The notes: generated by a model from the sequence alone, not told the origin. Shown: positions 49,725-59,490, counted from the first letter of the stretch. The stretch: DNA of 64,000 nucleotides from Leifsonia shinshuensis (GCF_022606355.1 NZ_JAHHZQ010000001.1:1-64000), one strand, 5' to 3'. Made by a program: numbers and translations.

Positions 49725-52669
49725 CGGGCGTTCGCCTTCTCGAGGTGGGCGGCGGGGTGGTCCGCGTCATCGGTTTCGCCGGCGGTGCCGGCCTGCCCGG
49801 TGACGCCGGGTGTCGCGGGGTGGTCGGTCGCGGGGTGCGCGGCGCCGTCGGCGTCGATCGTGAGCTGGACCGCCGTGGGCTCCGCGGTCTCGGGCAGCAG
49901 GTCGTCCAGCCCGGAGGGGTCGACGCAGGTGACGACGAGCGCGAACGGGCGTCCGGCCTCCTGCGCGCTCGCGAACGCACGGCCGAGCTCGACGCGGACG
50001 CGGCGACGCTCCACCGGATCGGTGAGGCTGTCGGCGGCGTCGAGGCCGAGGATGACCGGCGAGCTCGCGAGTGCCCGGCGGACATCCTCCACCGGCGTCT
50101 CCGAGTGGTCGAGCCGCACGACGGACGTGCGAGACCGCACGGCCGCGCCGCGCGTCGGCAGGACGAAGCCGGCGACCTTCACGGTGCCGCCTGCGACCGT
50201 GGTGCGTCCGGTGACGGCCATCAGCAGGGCGAGGGCAGCGGTGCGGTCGGGACCGTGCACGACGAGGGCCTCTCCGTCGCCGAGGCGGAACGACACGTCG
50301 CGCAGGATGGGCGTGCGGCGCGCGCTGACGGCGAGCCCGTCCGCCGCAGCGACGAATTGCGAGCCGGGCTCCGGCCAGTCGGCCAGCTCCAGCTCCTTCT
50401 GCAGTCCGTCGCCCTCCACATCGAACGACGGAAGGATGCGGTCGAGCCAGCGTGGCATCCACCAGGCCTTGTCGCCGAGCAGTTGCAGCACGGCCGGCAC
50501 CAGGGTCATCCGCACGATGAACGCGTCGACGAACACTCCGACGGCGAGGCCGAGGGCGATCGGCTTGATGGAGGTGTCGCCCTCCGGTACGAACGCGGCG
50601 AAGACCGAGATCATGATGACGGCCGCGGCCGTGACGACCTTGGCTGAGCCGACGAAGCCGCTCTGCACCGCTCGGCGCGCGTCACCGCCGTGCACGTAGT
50701 CCTCGCGGATCCGGCTGACGAGGAAGACCTCGTAGTCCATCGCGAGACCGAACAGCACTCCCATCAGGATGATCGGCATGAAGCTGATGACCGGCCCGGT
50801 CTTGTCGAGGTGCACCGCGTCGGCGAACCAGCCCCACTCGAACACCGCCGTGACGGCGCCGAAGGCGACGCCGACCGAGAGCAGATAGCCGAGCGCGGCC
50901 TTGATGGGCACGGCGATCGACCGGAACACCATCGTCAGCAGCACGAGCGAGAGCCCGACGACGAGGATGCCGAACGGCAGCAGCGCGCCGGCCAGTCGGG
51001 AGGAGACGTCGATCTGGGCCGCCGTCGTGCCCGTCACCTTGAGGTCGACACCGTACTCGTCGAGGAAGTGCTGGTGCTTGGCGCGCAGCTCGGACACCAG
51101 TTGCGCGGTCTGCGGATCGTCGGGGGCGGTCGTCGGGATGACCTGCACGATCCCGGTGTCGGCGTTCTGGTTCGGGGTCGAGAGCGGAACCGCGGCGACG
51201 CCGGGTAGATCGGCGATCTCTGCGCCGAGCTTCTTCATCAGGCCGACCGGGTCCGTGCTGGAGATGATCGACCCTGTGACGATCAGCGGGCCGTTGTAGC
51301 CCGGCCCGAAGTGTTCGGAGACGAGGTCGTAGGCGATGCGTGCAGGGTCGGACTTGGGGTGCGAGCCTGCGTCGGGGAGCGCCAGCCGCAGCTGGAGCGC
51401 CGGGACGGCCGCGATTCCCAGAGCGACGACGACCGCGACCACTGTGGCGATCGGGAATCGGGTGACAGCTCGCACCCAGGTGCGGAACGGTCCCTTCGGG
51501 ATCTCCGCCTTCGCCGCGTGCGCGAGCGACGGATTGGCGCGGGTGACCGGCTCTGCGGCGGGTGCCGCGGCCTCCGGCGCAGCGATGTCCGCTGTGACTG
51601 CCGTGGCCGCCTTCGACTTCCGTGCAGCGCGCTTTGCGGCGCGGTGTCCCGGCGCGATGCGGGCACCGGCGAAGCCGAGGAACGCCGGAGTGAGCGTGAG
51701 CGCGACGAGGACGGCGATGCCCACCGCGACCGACGCCGCGAGTCCCATCGTGGTCAGGAACGGGATGCCGGCCACGGCGAGACCGGCCAGCGCGATGATG
51801 ACGGTGATGCCCGCGAAGAGCACGGCGGAGCCGGCGGTCGCCACGGCGCGCGCTGCGGACTCCTCGGGATCGACCCCCGCTTTCAGTTGGCTCTGATGGC
51901 GGGAGATGATGAAGAGCGAGTAGTCGATGCCGACGGCGAGGCCGAGCATGAGTGCCAGCAGCGGCGTCGTGGAGGAGATCGGCCCGAAGAGGGTCGCGAT
52001 GAAGATGAGCGCCATCGAGAGGCCGACGCCGAGCAGGGCCGACGCCAGCGGCATCCCCGCGGCGAGGATCGACCCGAACGTGATGATCAGCACCACGATC
52101 GCGATCACGAGGCCGATCCCCTCCGTCGGTGAGATCTCGGGCAGGCTCTGCGAGAACAGCTGACCGCCGACGGCGACCTGCGATCCGGACGGCAGCTCGG
52201 TGCGCAGGGACGCGCCCGCGTCGGAGATCGCCTTCTTCGTCGCGGCGGGCACCGTCGTCTGCTGCCCGTGCAGCTGCACGGTGATGATGGCCGCTGTGCG
52301 GTCGTCCGAGATCAGGTTCTTGACCGTCGAGCTGTAGGGGGAGGTGGTGCCGGCGACGCCGTCGGTCTTCGCGAGGTCGGCGACCGTCCGCTCGACGGGC
52401 TTCTGGATCGCCGACTGGTCGACGGTCTCGCCGTCGGGGGCCACGACGACGATCTGGGCGCTGGTGCCGCTGACCTGCGGGAAGGTCCTGCTCAGCGTGT
52501 CGAGGGCCTCCTGCGACTCGGTGCCGGGGATGCTGAACGTGTTGTCCGTGCCCTGGTTGAACGCGATGGCGCCACCGGCCAGGAGGACGAGCAGCAGCAA
52601 CCACACAGACAGCACGAGCTTGCGGGCACGGAAGGCCCAGCGGCCGATCGAATACAGGAGCGAGGACAC
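49721..52669 (-). CDS. MMPL-family exporter with degenerate ABC-ATPase tail
   Basis: A 982-residue RND-type exporter. The first 745 residues are a regular MMPL/MmpL-like transporter: two six-helix halves, with the DYSLFIISRHQSQ and DYEVFLVSRIREDY motifs and two large extracellular loops. Residues about 770-940 look like an ABC ATPase that has lost its catalytic motifs: a strand-and-helix order with ILRDVSF and GEALVVHGPDRTAALALL in place of Walker A, and VILGLDAADS in place of Walker B. No LSGGQ is present. An Asp/Ala-rich linker follows. GTG start with a ggagaa motif upstream. TetR-regulated by the operators at 52727-52778. Confidence 0.8.
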   Translation of the reverse strand: MSSLLYSIGRWAFRARKLVLSVWLLLLVLLAGGAIAFNQGTDNTFSIPGTESQEALDTLSRTFPQVSGTSAQIVVVAPDGETVDQSAIQKPVERTVADLAKTDGVAGTTSPYSSTVKNLISDDRTAAIITVQLHGQQTTVPAATKKAISDAGASLRTELPSGSQVAVGGQLFSQSLPEISPTEGIGLVIAIVVLIITFGSILAAGMPLASALLGVGLSMALIFIATLFGPISSTTPLLALMLGLAVGIDYSLFIISRHQSQLKAGVDPEESAARAVATAGSAVLFAGITVIIALAGLAVAGIPFLTTMGLAASVAVGIAVLVALTLTPAFLGFAGARIAPGHRAAKRAARKSKAATAVTADIAAPEAAAPAAEPVTRANPSLAHAAKAEIPKGPFRTWVRAVTRFPIATVVAVVVALGIAAVPALQLRLALPDAGSHPKSDPARIAYDLVSEHFGPGYNGPLIVTGSIISSTDPVGLMKKLGAEIADLPGVAAVPLSTPNQNADTGIVQVIPTTAPDDPQTAQLVSELRAKHQHFLDEYGVDLKVTGTTAAQIDVSSRLAGALLPFGILVVGLSLVLLTMVFRSIAVPIKAALGYLLSVGVAFGAVTAVFEWGWFADAVHLDKTGPVISFMPIILMGVLFGLAMDYEVFLVSRIREDYVHGGDARRAVQSGFVGSAKVVTAAAVIMISVFAAFVPEGDTSIKPIALGLAVGVFVDAFIVRMTLVPAVLQLLGDKAWWMPRWLDRILPSFDVEGDGLQKELELADWPEPGSQFVAAADGLAVSARRTPILRDVSFRLGDGEALVVHGPDRTAALALLMAVTGRTTVAGGTVKVAGFVLPTRGAAVRSRTSVVRLDHSETPVEDVRRALASSPVILGLDAADSLTDPVERRRVRVELGRAFASAQEAGRPFALVVTCVDPSGLDDLLPETAEPTAVQLTIDADGAAHPATDHPATPGVTGQAGTAGETDDADHPAAHLEKANAR

Positions 52670-52726
52670 GCGTTCTCCAGCGGTAGGGACCGACGGCACC
52701 GGAGGTCGGGACCGACGAAGGACTTC

Positions 52727-52778
52727 GATACACCTTTGTATCCGACGCCCGAAACTGTATCGGATACACTCGTGTATC
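52727..52778. promoter_or_regulatory. Two TetR-type operators and half-site
   Basis: Site 1 gatacaccttTGTATC (52727-52742) and site 2 gatacactcgtgtatc (52763-52778) share arms GATACA-N4-TGTATC and are 36 bp apart centre to centre. Between them a further tgtatc half-site overlaps site 2. They lie between the divergent TetR gene and the MMPL operon and should repress both. Confidence 0.75.
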
Positions 52779-52805
52779 GGGAACTCGACCCAGGAAGGTT
52801 TCAGC

Positions 52806-53468
52806 TTGGAAGGCACAGCTCTCAGAGAGGACGCCCCCGTCGAGTCCGCGCGCCGCCAGCGCACCCGCGCCCGCCTCCTCGACGCCGCCTTCGACGTCTT
52901 CGCCGAGCAGGGCGTCAAGGCCGCGAGCGTCGAGACGATCGCCGAGGCGGCGGGCTTCACGCGCGGCGCGTTCTACTCGAACTTCTCCAGCAAGGAGGAG
53001 CTCTTCTTCGCCCTGATGGAGCGCGAGAAGGTCATGCGCATCCAGCAGCTCGACGCCGGTGTCGAGCAGTATCTGCGGCCGCTCGTCGGCGATGGAGGGG
53101 TGGAGCTCGACGACGGGGATGTCATCCGCACGATCACCCGGATCCTCGAACTGCAGTCCGACGACCGGCGTTGGTGGCTGGTGCAGTCCGAGTTCCTGCT
53201 GCTGGCGCTGCGCGACCCGGCGATCTCCGCCGACTTCCTCCGCTATCAGGACAGCTTCTTCCAGGAGCTCACCGAGACGGTCGTCGCAGCCCTGGCGAGC
53301 GCACGCCGCCGCTTCACGATCGACCCGGAAGAGGGGGTGCGCATCATCGCGGAGCTGTGCGCGAACGGCGAAGCGCGCGCCCTGCTCGCCGGCGACGAGC
53401 GACCCTTCGCCGAGCGGCTGTCGCAGACGGTTCCCGCCATCCTGCTCGCGCTCACCGAACGGATCTGA
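52806..53468 (+). CDS. TetR-family regulator
   Basis: A 220-residue repressor. The DNA-binding helix-turn-helix is RLLDAAFDVFAEQGVKAA, then TIAEAAGFTRGAFYSNFSSK. The C-terminal ligand domain is long and helical with many acidic residues. The start is a TTG with aggaagg eight bases upstream, the only in-frame candidate between the operators and the HTH. Divergent from the MMPL operon, with two matching operators between. Confidence 0.85.
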   Translation: MEGTALREDAPVESARRQRTRARLLDAAFDVFAEQGVKAASVETIAEAAGFTRGAFYSNFSSKEELFFALMEREKVMRIQQLDAGVEQYLRPLVGDGGVELDDGDVIRTITRILELQSDDRRWWLVQSEFLLLALRDPAISADFLRYQDSFFQELTETVVAALASARRRFTIDPEEGVRIIAELCANGEARALLAGDERPFAERLSQTVPAILLALTERI

Positions 53469-53518
53469 TCAGCTCCTCACTGCGGCCTCCGATCGAACAG
53501 CGAGGAGCAGCGGGTAAC

Positions 53519-54400
53519 GTGAGTTCGATGCGACGCAGAGTGCTCACCTCCGCTCTCACGGCCGCGCTCGGAGCCGCCGTGCTCTTCGCCGTGGCCGCGT
53601 GCGCATCGCCGGGTGCACAGCAGGGCACGCAGGACGCGACGCCCCAGCCGGCGCCCACCGCATCGACGACGCCGGATCCGTTCCCGCGCAAGCCGCTGAC
53701 CGAGCGCACCCGCTATGTCGCTCTGGGCGACTCGTTCGCAGCCGGGATGGGCGGGGGCGACGAGACCGGCAAATGCCGGCTCAGCCCCAACAGCTACCCG
53801 AGCGACTTCACGAGGGCCTCGGGGATCGACCTCGTCGTGAACGCCGCGTGCGCGGGAGCGACGACCTCCGACCTGCTCAAGCACCAGCTGATCGCCCTCG
53901 ACGACCGCACCGACCTCGTCACGGTGAGCGTGGGAGGCAACGACCTCGGCGTCGCCGCCATCGCGGCGGAGTGCACCGCGGGCAAAGCCGTCCCGTGCCG
54001 CGACGGGGTGTCGTCGGCGCTGTCGTTGCTCAACGTCCTCCCGGAGCGGCTCGCCGCCGTCTACGGCGCCATCCACGATGCCGCGCCGAACGCGCGCATC
54101 GTCGTCACGGGCTACGCGCTCATGTTCGACAACTCGAACACCAGGTCGCCCGATTTCGGCACGGCGACGGCGATCAACGCGGCAACGCTCGGACTGAACC
54201 AGACCGTGCAGGACGTGGTGGCCAGCCAGCGTTCCTCCGGCGTGCCGATCACATACGTCGGCGTCGATTTCGCAGGCCACGGCATCGGTTCGAAATCGCC
54301 GTGGCTCAACGTCAGCGGGATCGACGCCTTCCACCCGACCGCAACGGGCTACGGACAATACTCGAGCGCGCTGGTGCGGCTGCTGGGGCGGGCGCAGTAG
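53519..54400 (+). CDS. SGNH-hydrolase lipoprotein
   Basis: A 293-residue exported GDSL/SGNH esterase. Lipoprotein signal peptide with lipobox VAAC (Cys at about 30). After a Thr/Pro linker come the blocks ALGDSFAAGMGGG (nucleophile Ser), VSVGGNDLG (Gly and Asn) and DAFHPTATGY (Asp/His). Related enzymes are lipases or cell-wall/acetyl esterases. GTG start 53519 has gaggag upstream; ATG three codons later is an alternative. Its 3' end overlaps the next gene by 89 bases. Confidence 0.82.
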   Translation: MSSMRRRVLTSALTAALGAAVLFAVAACASPGAQQGTQDATPQPAPTASTTPDPFPRKPLTERTRYVALGDSFAAGMGGGDETGKCRLSPNSYPSDFTRASGIDLVVNAACAGATTSDLLKHQLIALDDRTDLVTVSVGGNDLGVAAIAAECTAGKAVPCRDGVSSALSLLNVLPERLAAVYGAIHDAAPNARIVVTGYALMFDNSNTRSPDFGTATAINAATLGLNQTVQDVVASQRSSGVPITYVGVDFAGHGIGSKSPWLNVSGIDAFHPTATGYGQYSSALVRLLGRAQ

Positions 54401-55229
54401 CGGGCGGGGTCGCCGTTTCGTCCGGCCCGCCCTGGTCGATCCCGCTCGTGTGCGCGTATGCGAAGCTCAGGGTCTCCTGGAGCATCGCCCGCCGGTCCGC
54501 GGCGTCGCGCGCCTTTCGGGTGTTGACCTCCGCGACGATCGACCCGCTCCAGCCGGAGGCCGCGAGCGAGCGGAGCACGGCGGCCACCGGCTGGCTGCCG
54601 CGACCGGGCACGAGGTGCTCGTCGAAGACCCGCGAGTCGTCGAGGGCGCCGGAGCCGTCGCAGAGATGCACGTGGCGCAGCCGGGAGCCGAGCGCGTCGG
54701 CCAGCTCGAGACCGTCCACACCGCTCAGCGCGGCGTGCGAGAAATCGAGTGTGACGGCGTCGCAGTCCATCCCCACCGGGTTCCAGTGCGGCACGTACCC
54801 GGCCATGGACCGCCCGGCGACCTTCCACGGGAACATGTTCTCGACCGCGACCACGACCCCCGTCGACGACGCCGTCGCCCGGACGATGTCCAGGAAGTCC
54901 TCCGCGTAGCCGGACTGCCAGCGGAACGGCGGGTGGACGACGACCGTGTCCGCTCCGAGCTCCGCCGCGAGTTCCGCCGATCTCTCCAGCTTCACCCGGG
55001 GGTCGCGTCCCCACACGAAGTGCGTCAGCAGCAGGACAGGGGCGTGGATGCTCAGCACGCGCGTCCCTTGCCGCTCGGCCAGCGCCCGGAGCGCCCGCAC
55101 CGACTGCGTCGTCTCGTCGCGCGTCACCATGACCTCGACGCCGTCGAACCCGAGCTCCGAGGCGGTCCGGAAGGCCGTCTCGACCCCGAGGGGGTAGACG
55201 CACGTCGTGCCCATGCCGATGCGGATCAC
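54312..55229 (-). CDS. Sugar phosphate isomerase/epimerase family (AP-endonuclease-2 fold)
   Basis: A 305-residue TIM-barrel protein. It opens with GMGTTCVYPLGVETAFR, and has metal-ligand-like residues in SIHAPVLLL, VVVHPPFRW, AVENMFPWK, LDFSHAALSG and AEVNTRK. This is the xylose-isomerase-like domain of sugar epimerases and endonuclease IV relatives. Its last ~30 residues (APAPAAAPARSS ... RRRSR) lie antisense to the end of the SGNH gene and look like a read-through extension. Confidence 0.75.
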   Translation of the reverse strand: MIRIGMGTTCVYPLGVETAFRTASELGFDGVEVMVTRDETTQSVRALRALAERQGTRVLSIHAPVLLLTHFVWGRDPRVKLERSAELAAELGADTVVVHPPFRWQSGYAEDFLDIVRATASSTGVVVAVENMFPWKVAGRSMAGYVPHWNPVGMDCDAVTLDFSHAALSGVDGLELADALGSRLRHVHLCDGSGALDDSRVFDEHLVPGRGSQPVAAVLRSLAASGWSGSIVAEVNTRKARDAADRRAMLQETLSFAYAHTSGIDQGGPDETATPPATAPAPAAAPARSSIVRSPLRSGGRRRSR

Positions 55230-55404
55230 GACGCCACTCTAATCGCGGGCGCTGAACGAGCCGTGTCGGTGCGGTAACGCAACCCCCCGGAGGTTCGTCA
55301 GACGCGCTGGTACTGTGGCGGATACGAGCATCCGACCTCGACGGGGGAGTTGACCGACCATCAGTACGACGTCAGAGACAGCAGCGACCGAAGCGTACGA
55401 ACTG

Positions 55405-56883
55405 GTGATCGTGTCCAACCGGCTCCCGGTCGACCGCGTCGTCGACGAGAGCGGACAGGCGAGTTGGCGTCCGTCGCCCGGTGGGCTCGTGACGGCCCTC
55501 CAGCCGGTCATGCGCGCGGAGGACGGTGTCTGGGTCGGCTGGGCCGGGGTGGCCGACGAGGAGATCGAGCCGTTCGAGGCCGACGGCATCAACATCCTCC
55601 CCGTCGCCCTGAGCGAGCAGGAGCTGCAGGAGTACTACGAGGGCTTCTCGAACGACACGCTCTGGCCGCTCTACCACGACGTCATCGCCCAGCCGAGCTA
55701 CCACCGGGAATGGTGGGAGAGCTACGTGCAGGTCAACCGCCGTTTCGCCGACGCGGCAGCGGGAGCGGCCGCCCACGGCGCCGTCGTGTGGGTGCACGAC
55801 TACCAGCTTCAGCTGGTGCCCGCGATGCTGCGGGAGGTCCGCCCCGACCTCGTCATCGGGTTCTTCAACCACATCCCGTTCCCTCCGTACGGCATCTACT
55901 CGCAGCTGCCGTGGCGGCGCCAGATCATCGACGGCCTCCTGGGAGCCGACGTCATCGGCTTCCAGCGCGTGGCCGACGCCGGCAACTTCTCGCGCGCGGT
56001 GCGCCGGCTGAAGGGCTACGAGACCCGCGGGCCGATCATCGAGGTGCCGATCGACAGCGACGATCCGGAGGCCGGCTCGCACCGCCACGTGACCACCAAC
56101 CGCCACGGCGGTCTGGTTCGTACGGTTCTCGCGCGCGCCTTCCCGATCTCGATCGACGCCGAGCAGTACCAGTCTCTCGCCCGGCGTCCGGACATCCGGG
56201 CGCGGGCGGCCGAGATCCGCGAGGAGCTCGGGAATCCCGAGACCATCATGCTGGGGGTCGACCGCCTCGACTACACCAAGGGGATCGGCCACCGCCTCAA
56301 GGCCTTCGGCGAACTGTTGCGCGACGGCCGGATCGATGTCGAGGACGTCACGCTCGTTCAGGTGGCCAGCCCCAGCCGGGAGCGCGTCGAGACCTACCGC
56401 CAGCTCCGCGACGAGATCGAGCTCACTGTCGGGCGCATCAACGGCGACTACGCGACGCTCGGGCACACCGCCGTCGCCTACCTCCACCACGGCTACCCGC
56501 GGGAGGAGATGGTCGCGCTGTATCTGGCGGCCGACGTGATGCTGGTCACCGCGCTGCGCGACGGCATGAACCTCGTCGCCAAGGAGTACGTCGCGACGCG
56601 CGTCGACGAAGACGGCGTGCTCGTGCTGAGCGAGTTCGCGGGCGCCTCCGACGAGCTGCGTCAGGCCCTGCTGATCAACCCGCACGACATCGAGGGCCTG
56701 AAGGACACGATCCTCCAGGCGATCGCGATGCCGAAGCGCGACAGGGTGCGGCGCATGCGCGCGCTGCGCAAGAAGGTGCTGACCAACGACGTCGCGCGCT
56801 GGTCCGCGAGCTTCCTCGACGCGCTCACGCGCAGCGCGCACGGCGACCACCCCCTGCAGGACCCGCCGGTCAACCGGCGCTGA
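55405..56883 (+). CDS. otsA: Trehalose-6-phosphate synthase
   Basis: A GT20 glycosyltransferase joining UDP-glucose (or GDP-glucose) and glucose-6-phosphate. It shows [55 protein letters not shown] with the phosphate-binding Lys, and [13 protein letters not shown]. Length 492 is normal. Start is uncertain: GTG 55405 cuts into the first strand, while an in-frame ATC at 55360 lies ten bases after ggggga and would add 15 residues. otsB follows after 13 bases. Confidence 0.92.
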   Translation: MIVSNRLPVDRVVDESGQASWRPSPGGLVTALQPVMRAEDGVWVGWAGVADEEIEPFEADGINILPVALSEQELQEYYEGFSNDTLWPLYHDVIAQPSYHREWWESYVQVNRRFADAAAGAAAHGAVVWVHDYQLQLVPAMLREVRPDLVIGFFNHIPFPPYGIYSQLPWRRQIIDGLLGADVIGFQRVADAGNFSRAVRRLKGYETRGPIIEVPIDSDDPEAGSHRHVTTNRHGGLVRTVLARAFPISIDAEQYQSLARRPDIRARAAEIREELGNPETIMLGVDRLDYTKGIGHRLKAFGELLRDGRIDVEDVTLVQVASPSRERVETYRQLRDEIELTVGRINGDYATLGHTAVAYLHHGYPREEMVALYLAADVMLVTALRDGMNLVAKEYVATRVDEDGVLVLSEFAGASDELRQALLINPHDIEGLKDTILQAIAMPKRDRVRRMRALRKKVLTNDVARWSASFLDALTRSAHGDHPLQDPPVNRR

Positions 56884-56896
56884 CTCCGAGAGCCGC

Positions 56897-57709
56897 ATGA
56901 CAGACCCCACCCGCACGCCCGCCGCCCCGCCCGCCGCTGTCGCCCTCGCCACCGCGGTGGCGCAGCTCGCCGCTGCCGAACGGCTCCTGCTCGCCCTCGA
57001 CTTCGACGGCACCCTCGCCCCGTTCGTCGACGATCCCGCATCGGCGCGAGCGCTTCCGCAGGCGAAGGCGGCGCTCGACCGGCTCGAGGCGCTGCCCGAC
57101 ACCTGGGTCGCGTTCGTCTCCGGCCGGCCCCTCGCGGGCCTCGAGACCGTGACGGAGGCGGACGCCGACGCGCTGCTCATCGGATCGCACGGCGTCGAGA
57201 TCCGCTTCGGCCGCGACGGCGTATCCCTCGACCTGACGGACGACGAGCGCGCGACCCTCGACGGTCTCGGGCGCGTTCTCGGCGCCCTCGTCGACAGCGT
57301 CCCCGACGCCCGGCTCGAGGTGAAGCCGGTCGGCTTCGGTGTGCACTACCGGCTGTTGGAGGGTGACGCGGGCGCGGATGTCGTGGCACGCGCGTATGCG
57401 GCCGCCGCCACGGTGAGCGGCGCCCTGACGATCCGCGACGGCAAGGACATCATCGAGTTCTCCGTCCGCGGTGCGAACAAGGGCGACGGCATCCAGCGGC
57501 TGCGGGAGTACACCCGGGCGACCGCCGTGCTGTTCGCCGGCGACGACGTCACCGACGAGGACGGCTTCGCCGCCCTGCGTCCCGAAGCCGGCGACCTCGG
57601 GATCAAGGTGGGGGAGGGCGACACCGCCGCGCAGTTCCGCGTCGCCGACGAGCGGGCGATCGCGACCCTGCTGACCCTGCTGGCCGACGCGCGCGAGCGC
57701 GTGCGCTAG
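56897..57709 (+). CDS. otsB: Trehalose-6-phosphate phosphatase
   Basis: A 270-residue HAD phosphatase completing trehalose synthesis. HAD motif I is LDFDGTLAPF (Asp nucleophile) near residue 35, motif II-like VAFVSGRPL near 75, motif III Lys in ANKGDGI, and motif IV GDDVTDEDGF near 215. It is the second gene of the otsAB pair and its start codon is well placed behind a purine stretch (ccgagagcc). Confidence 0.93.
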   Translation: MTDPTRTPAAPPAAVALATAVAQLAAAERLLLALDFDGTLAPFVDDPASARALPQAKAALDRLEALPDTWVAFVSGRPLAGLETVTEADADALLIGSHGVEIRFGRDGVSLDLTDDERATLDGLGRVLGALVDSVPDARLEVKPVGFGVHYRLLEGDAGADVVARAYAAAATVSGALTIRDGKDIIEFSVRGANKGDGIQRLREYTRATAVLFAGDDVTDEDGFAALRPEAGDLGIKVGEGDTAAQFRVADERAIATLLTLLADARERVR

Positions 57710-57783
57710 TCCTCCACAGGGCGACCGCCCCACCAGTTGTCCACCGCTTCCGACGCATGGCCGAAGGGGCATCCAAACGGTCC

Positions 57784-57789
57784 TAGAGT
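57784..57789 (+). promoter_or_regulatory. -10-like hexamer, possible leaderless ilvD start
   Basis: TAGAGT ends six bases before the ilvD ATG, which would place the transcription start at or near the A of ATG. No ribosome site lies upstream and no clear -35 box is seen, so a leaderless message is plausible but not proved. Confidence 0.25.
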
Positions 57790-57795
57790 TGTCAC

Positions 57796-59490
57796 ATGCC
57801 AGAGATCGATTGGAAGCCGCGTTCGCGCGTCGTCACTGACGGGATCGAAGCCACCACCAGCCGCGGGATGCTGCGGGCCGTGGGCATGGGCGACGCCGAT
57901 TGGGAGAAGCCCCAGATCGGCATTGCGAGCTCGTGGAACGAGATCACGCCCTGCAACCTCTCGCTCGACCGCCTCGCGCAGGGTGCGAAAGAGGGCGTGC
58001 ACTCCGGCGGAGGGTATCCGCTGCAGTTCGGCACCATCTCGGTCTCCGACGGCATCTCCATGGGCCACGAGGGCATGCACTTCTCGCTCGTCTCGCGCGA
58101 GGTCATCGCCGACTCGGTCGAGACGGTCATGATGGCCGAGCGACTCGACGGAACCGTGCTGCTCGCCGGCTGCGACAAGTCGCTGCCCGGCATGCTGATG
58201 GCAGCGGCCCGGCTCGATCTGGCGGCCGTGTTCCTCTATGCCGGCTCGATCGCGCCCGGCTGGGTCAAGCTCAGCGACGGCACCGAGAAAGACGTCACTA
58301 TCATCGACTCGTTCGAGGCCGTCGGCGCGTGCAAGGCCGGCAAGATGAGCGAAGAGGACCTCAAGCGCATCGAGTGCGCCATCGCCCCGGGCGAGGGCGC
58401 GTGCGGCGGCATGTACACGGCGAACACGATGGCCAGCGTCGCGGAGGCCCTCGGCATGAGCCTTCCCGGCTCCGCCGCGCCGCCCTCGGCCGACCGCCGT
58501 CGCGACTACTTCGCGCACCGCTCCGGCGAGGCCGTCGTCAACCTGCTCAAGCAGGGCATCACCGCCCGCGACATCCTGACGAAGAAGGCGTTCGAGAACG
58601 CGATCGCCGTCGCGATGGCGTTCGGCGGCTCCACCAACGTGGTACTGCACCTCCTGGCCATCGCGCACGAGGCCGATGTCGACCTCACGATCGACGATTT
58701 CAACCGCATCGGCTCGAAGGTCCCGCACATCGGCGACCTCAAGCCGTTCGGCAAGTACGTCATGAACGATGTCGACCGACACGGCGGGGTCCCCGTGGTC
58801 ATGAAGGCCCTGCTCGACGCCGGCCTGCTGCACGGCGACTGCCTCACGGTCACCGGCAAGACGGTCGCCGAGAACCTCGCCGAGATCAACCCGCCGGCGC
58901 CCGACGGCAACGTCATGCGCTCCCTCGACAACCCCATCCACCCCACGGGCGGCCTGACCATCCTCAAGGGGTCGCTGGCGCCCGAGGGCGCGGTCGTCAA
59001 GACGGCCGGCTTCGACGCCGACGTCTTCGAAGGCCCGGCTCGCGTGTTCGAGCGCGAGCGTGCCGCGATGGACGCCCTGACCGAGGGGCGGATCAACGCG
59101 GGCGATGTCGTCATCATCCGCTACGAGGGTCCGAAGGGCGGCCCCGGCATGCGCGAGATGCTCGCGATCACCGCGGCCATCAAGGGCGCGGGGCTCGGCA
59201 AGGATGTACTACTATTGACGGACGGACGATTCTCAGGCGGCACAACCGGCCTGTGCATCGGCCACATAGCACCCGAAGCGGTGGACGCAGGTCCCATCGC
59301 ATTCGTGCGCGATGGTGATCTGATACGGGTCGATATCGCGGCTCGCTCCCTCGACCTACTGGTCGACGAGTCAGAGCTGACCGCCCGCCGCGAAGGCTGG
59401 GCGCCTCTTCCTCCGCGCTATACCCGTGGCGTTCTCGCGAAGTACTCCAAGCTCGTGCGCTCCGCTGCGGAGGGCGCGGTCACGGGGTAG
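57796..59490 (+). CDS. ilvD: Dihydroxy-acid dehydratase
   Basis: A 564-residue Fe-S enzyme of valine, leucine and isoleucine synthesis. It shows [15 protein letters not shown], the cluster cysteines in GCDKSLPG and [22 protein letters not shown] and the conserved TDGRFSGGT. Length is normal. A patch near 59205-59375 uses rare codons (CTA, ATA, TCA, TTG, GTA). First gene of the ilv group; ilvB starts 55 bases later. Confidence 0.97.
   Translation: MPEIDWKPRSRVVTDGIEATTSRGMLRAVGMGDADWEKPQIGIASSWNEITPCNLSLDRLAQGAKEGVHSGGGYPLQFGTISVSDGISMGHEGMHFSLVSREVIADSVETVMMAERLDGTVLLAGCDKSLPGMLMAAARLDLAAVFLYAGSIAPGWVKLSDGTEKDVTIIDSFEAVGACKAGKMSEEDLKRIECAIAPGEGACGGMYTANTMASVAEALGMSLPGSAAPPSADRRRDYFAHRSGEAVVNLLKQGITARDILTKKAFENAIAVAMAFGGSTNVVLHLLAIAHEADVDLTIDDFNRIGSKVPHIGDLKPFGKYVMNDVDRHGGVPVVMKALLDAGLLHGDCLTVTGKTVAENLAEINPPAPDGNVMRSLDNPIHPTGGLTILKGSLAPEGAVVKTAGFDADVFEGPARVFERERAAMDALTEGRINAGDVVIIRYEGPKGGPGMREMLAITAAIKGAGLGKDVLLLTDGRFSGGTTGLCIGHIAPEAVDAGPIAFVRDGDLIRVDIAARSLDLLVDESELTARREGWAPLPPRYTRGVLAKYSKLVRSAAEGAVTG

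Noticed and set aside
49721-52960. Extended N-terminus of the MMPL gene up to 52960
   Set aside because: The extra residues cover the TetR operators and the divergent regulator's start; the GTG at 52669 begins a regular transporter N-terminus with a ribosome site.
52268-54400. A 710-codon plus-strand frame ending in the SGNH gene
   Set aside because: Only the part from about 53519 has a lipoprotein signal and SGNH motifs; the earlier part runs antisense to MMPL and out of frame through the TetR gene.
57710-57795. T-box or peptide-leader attenuation before the ilv genes
   Set aside because: The gap is 86 bases, with no terminator stem and no short leader peptide rich in Leu, Val or Ile codons.
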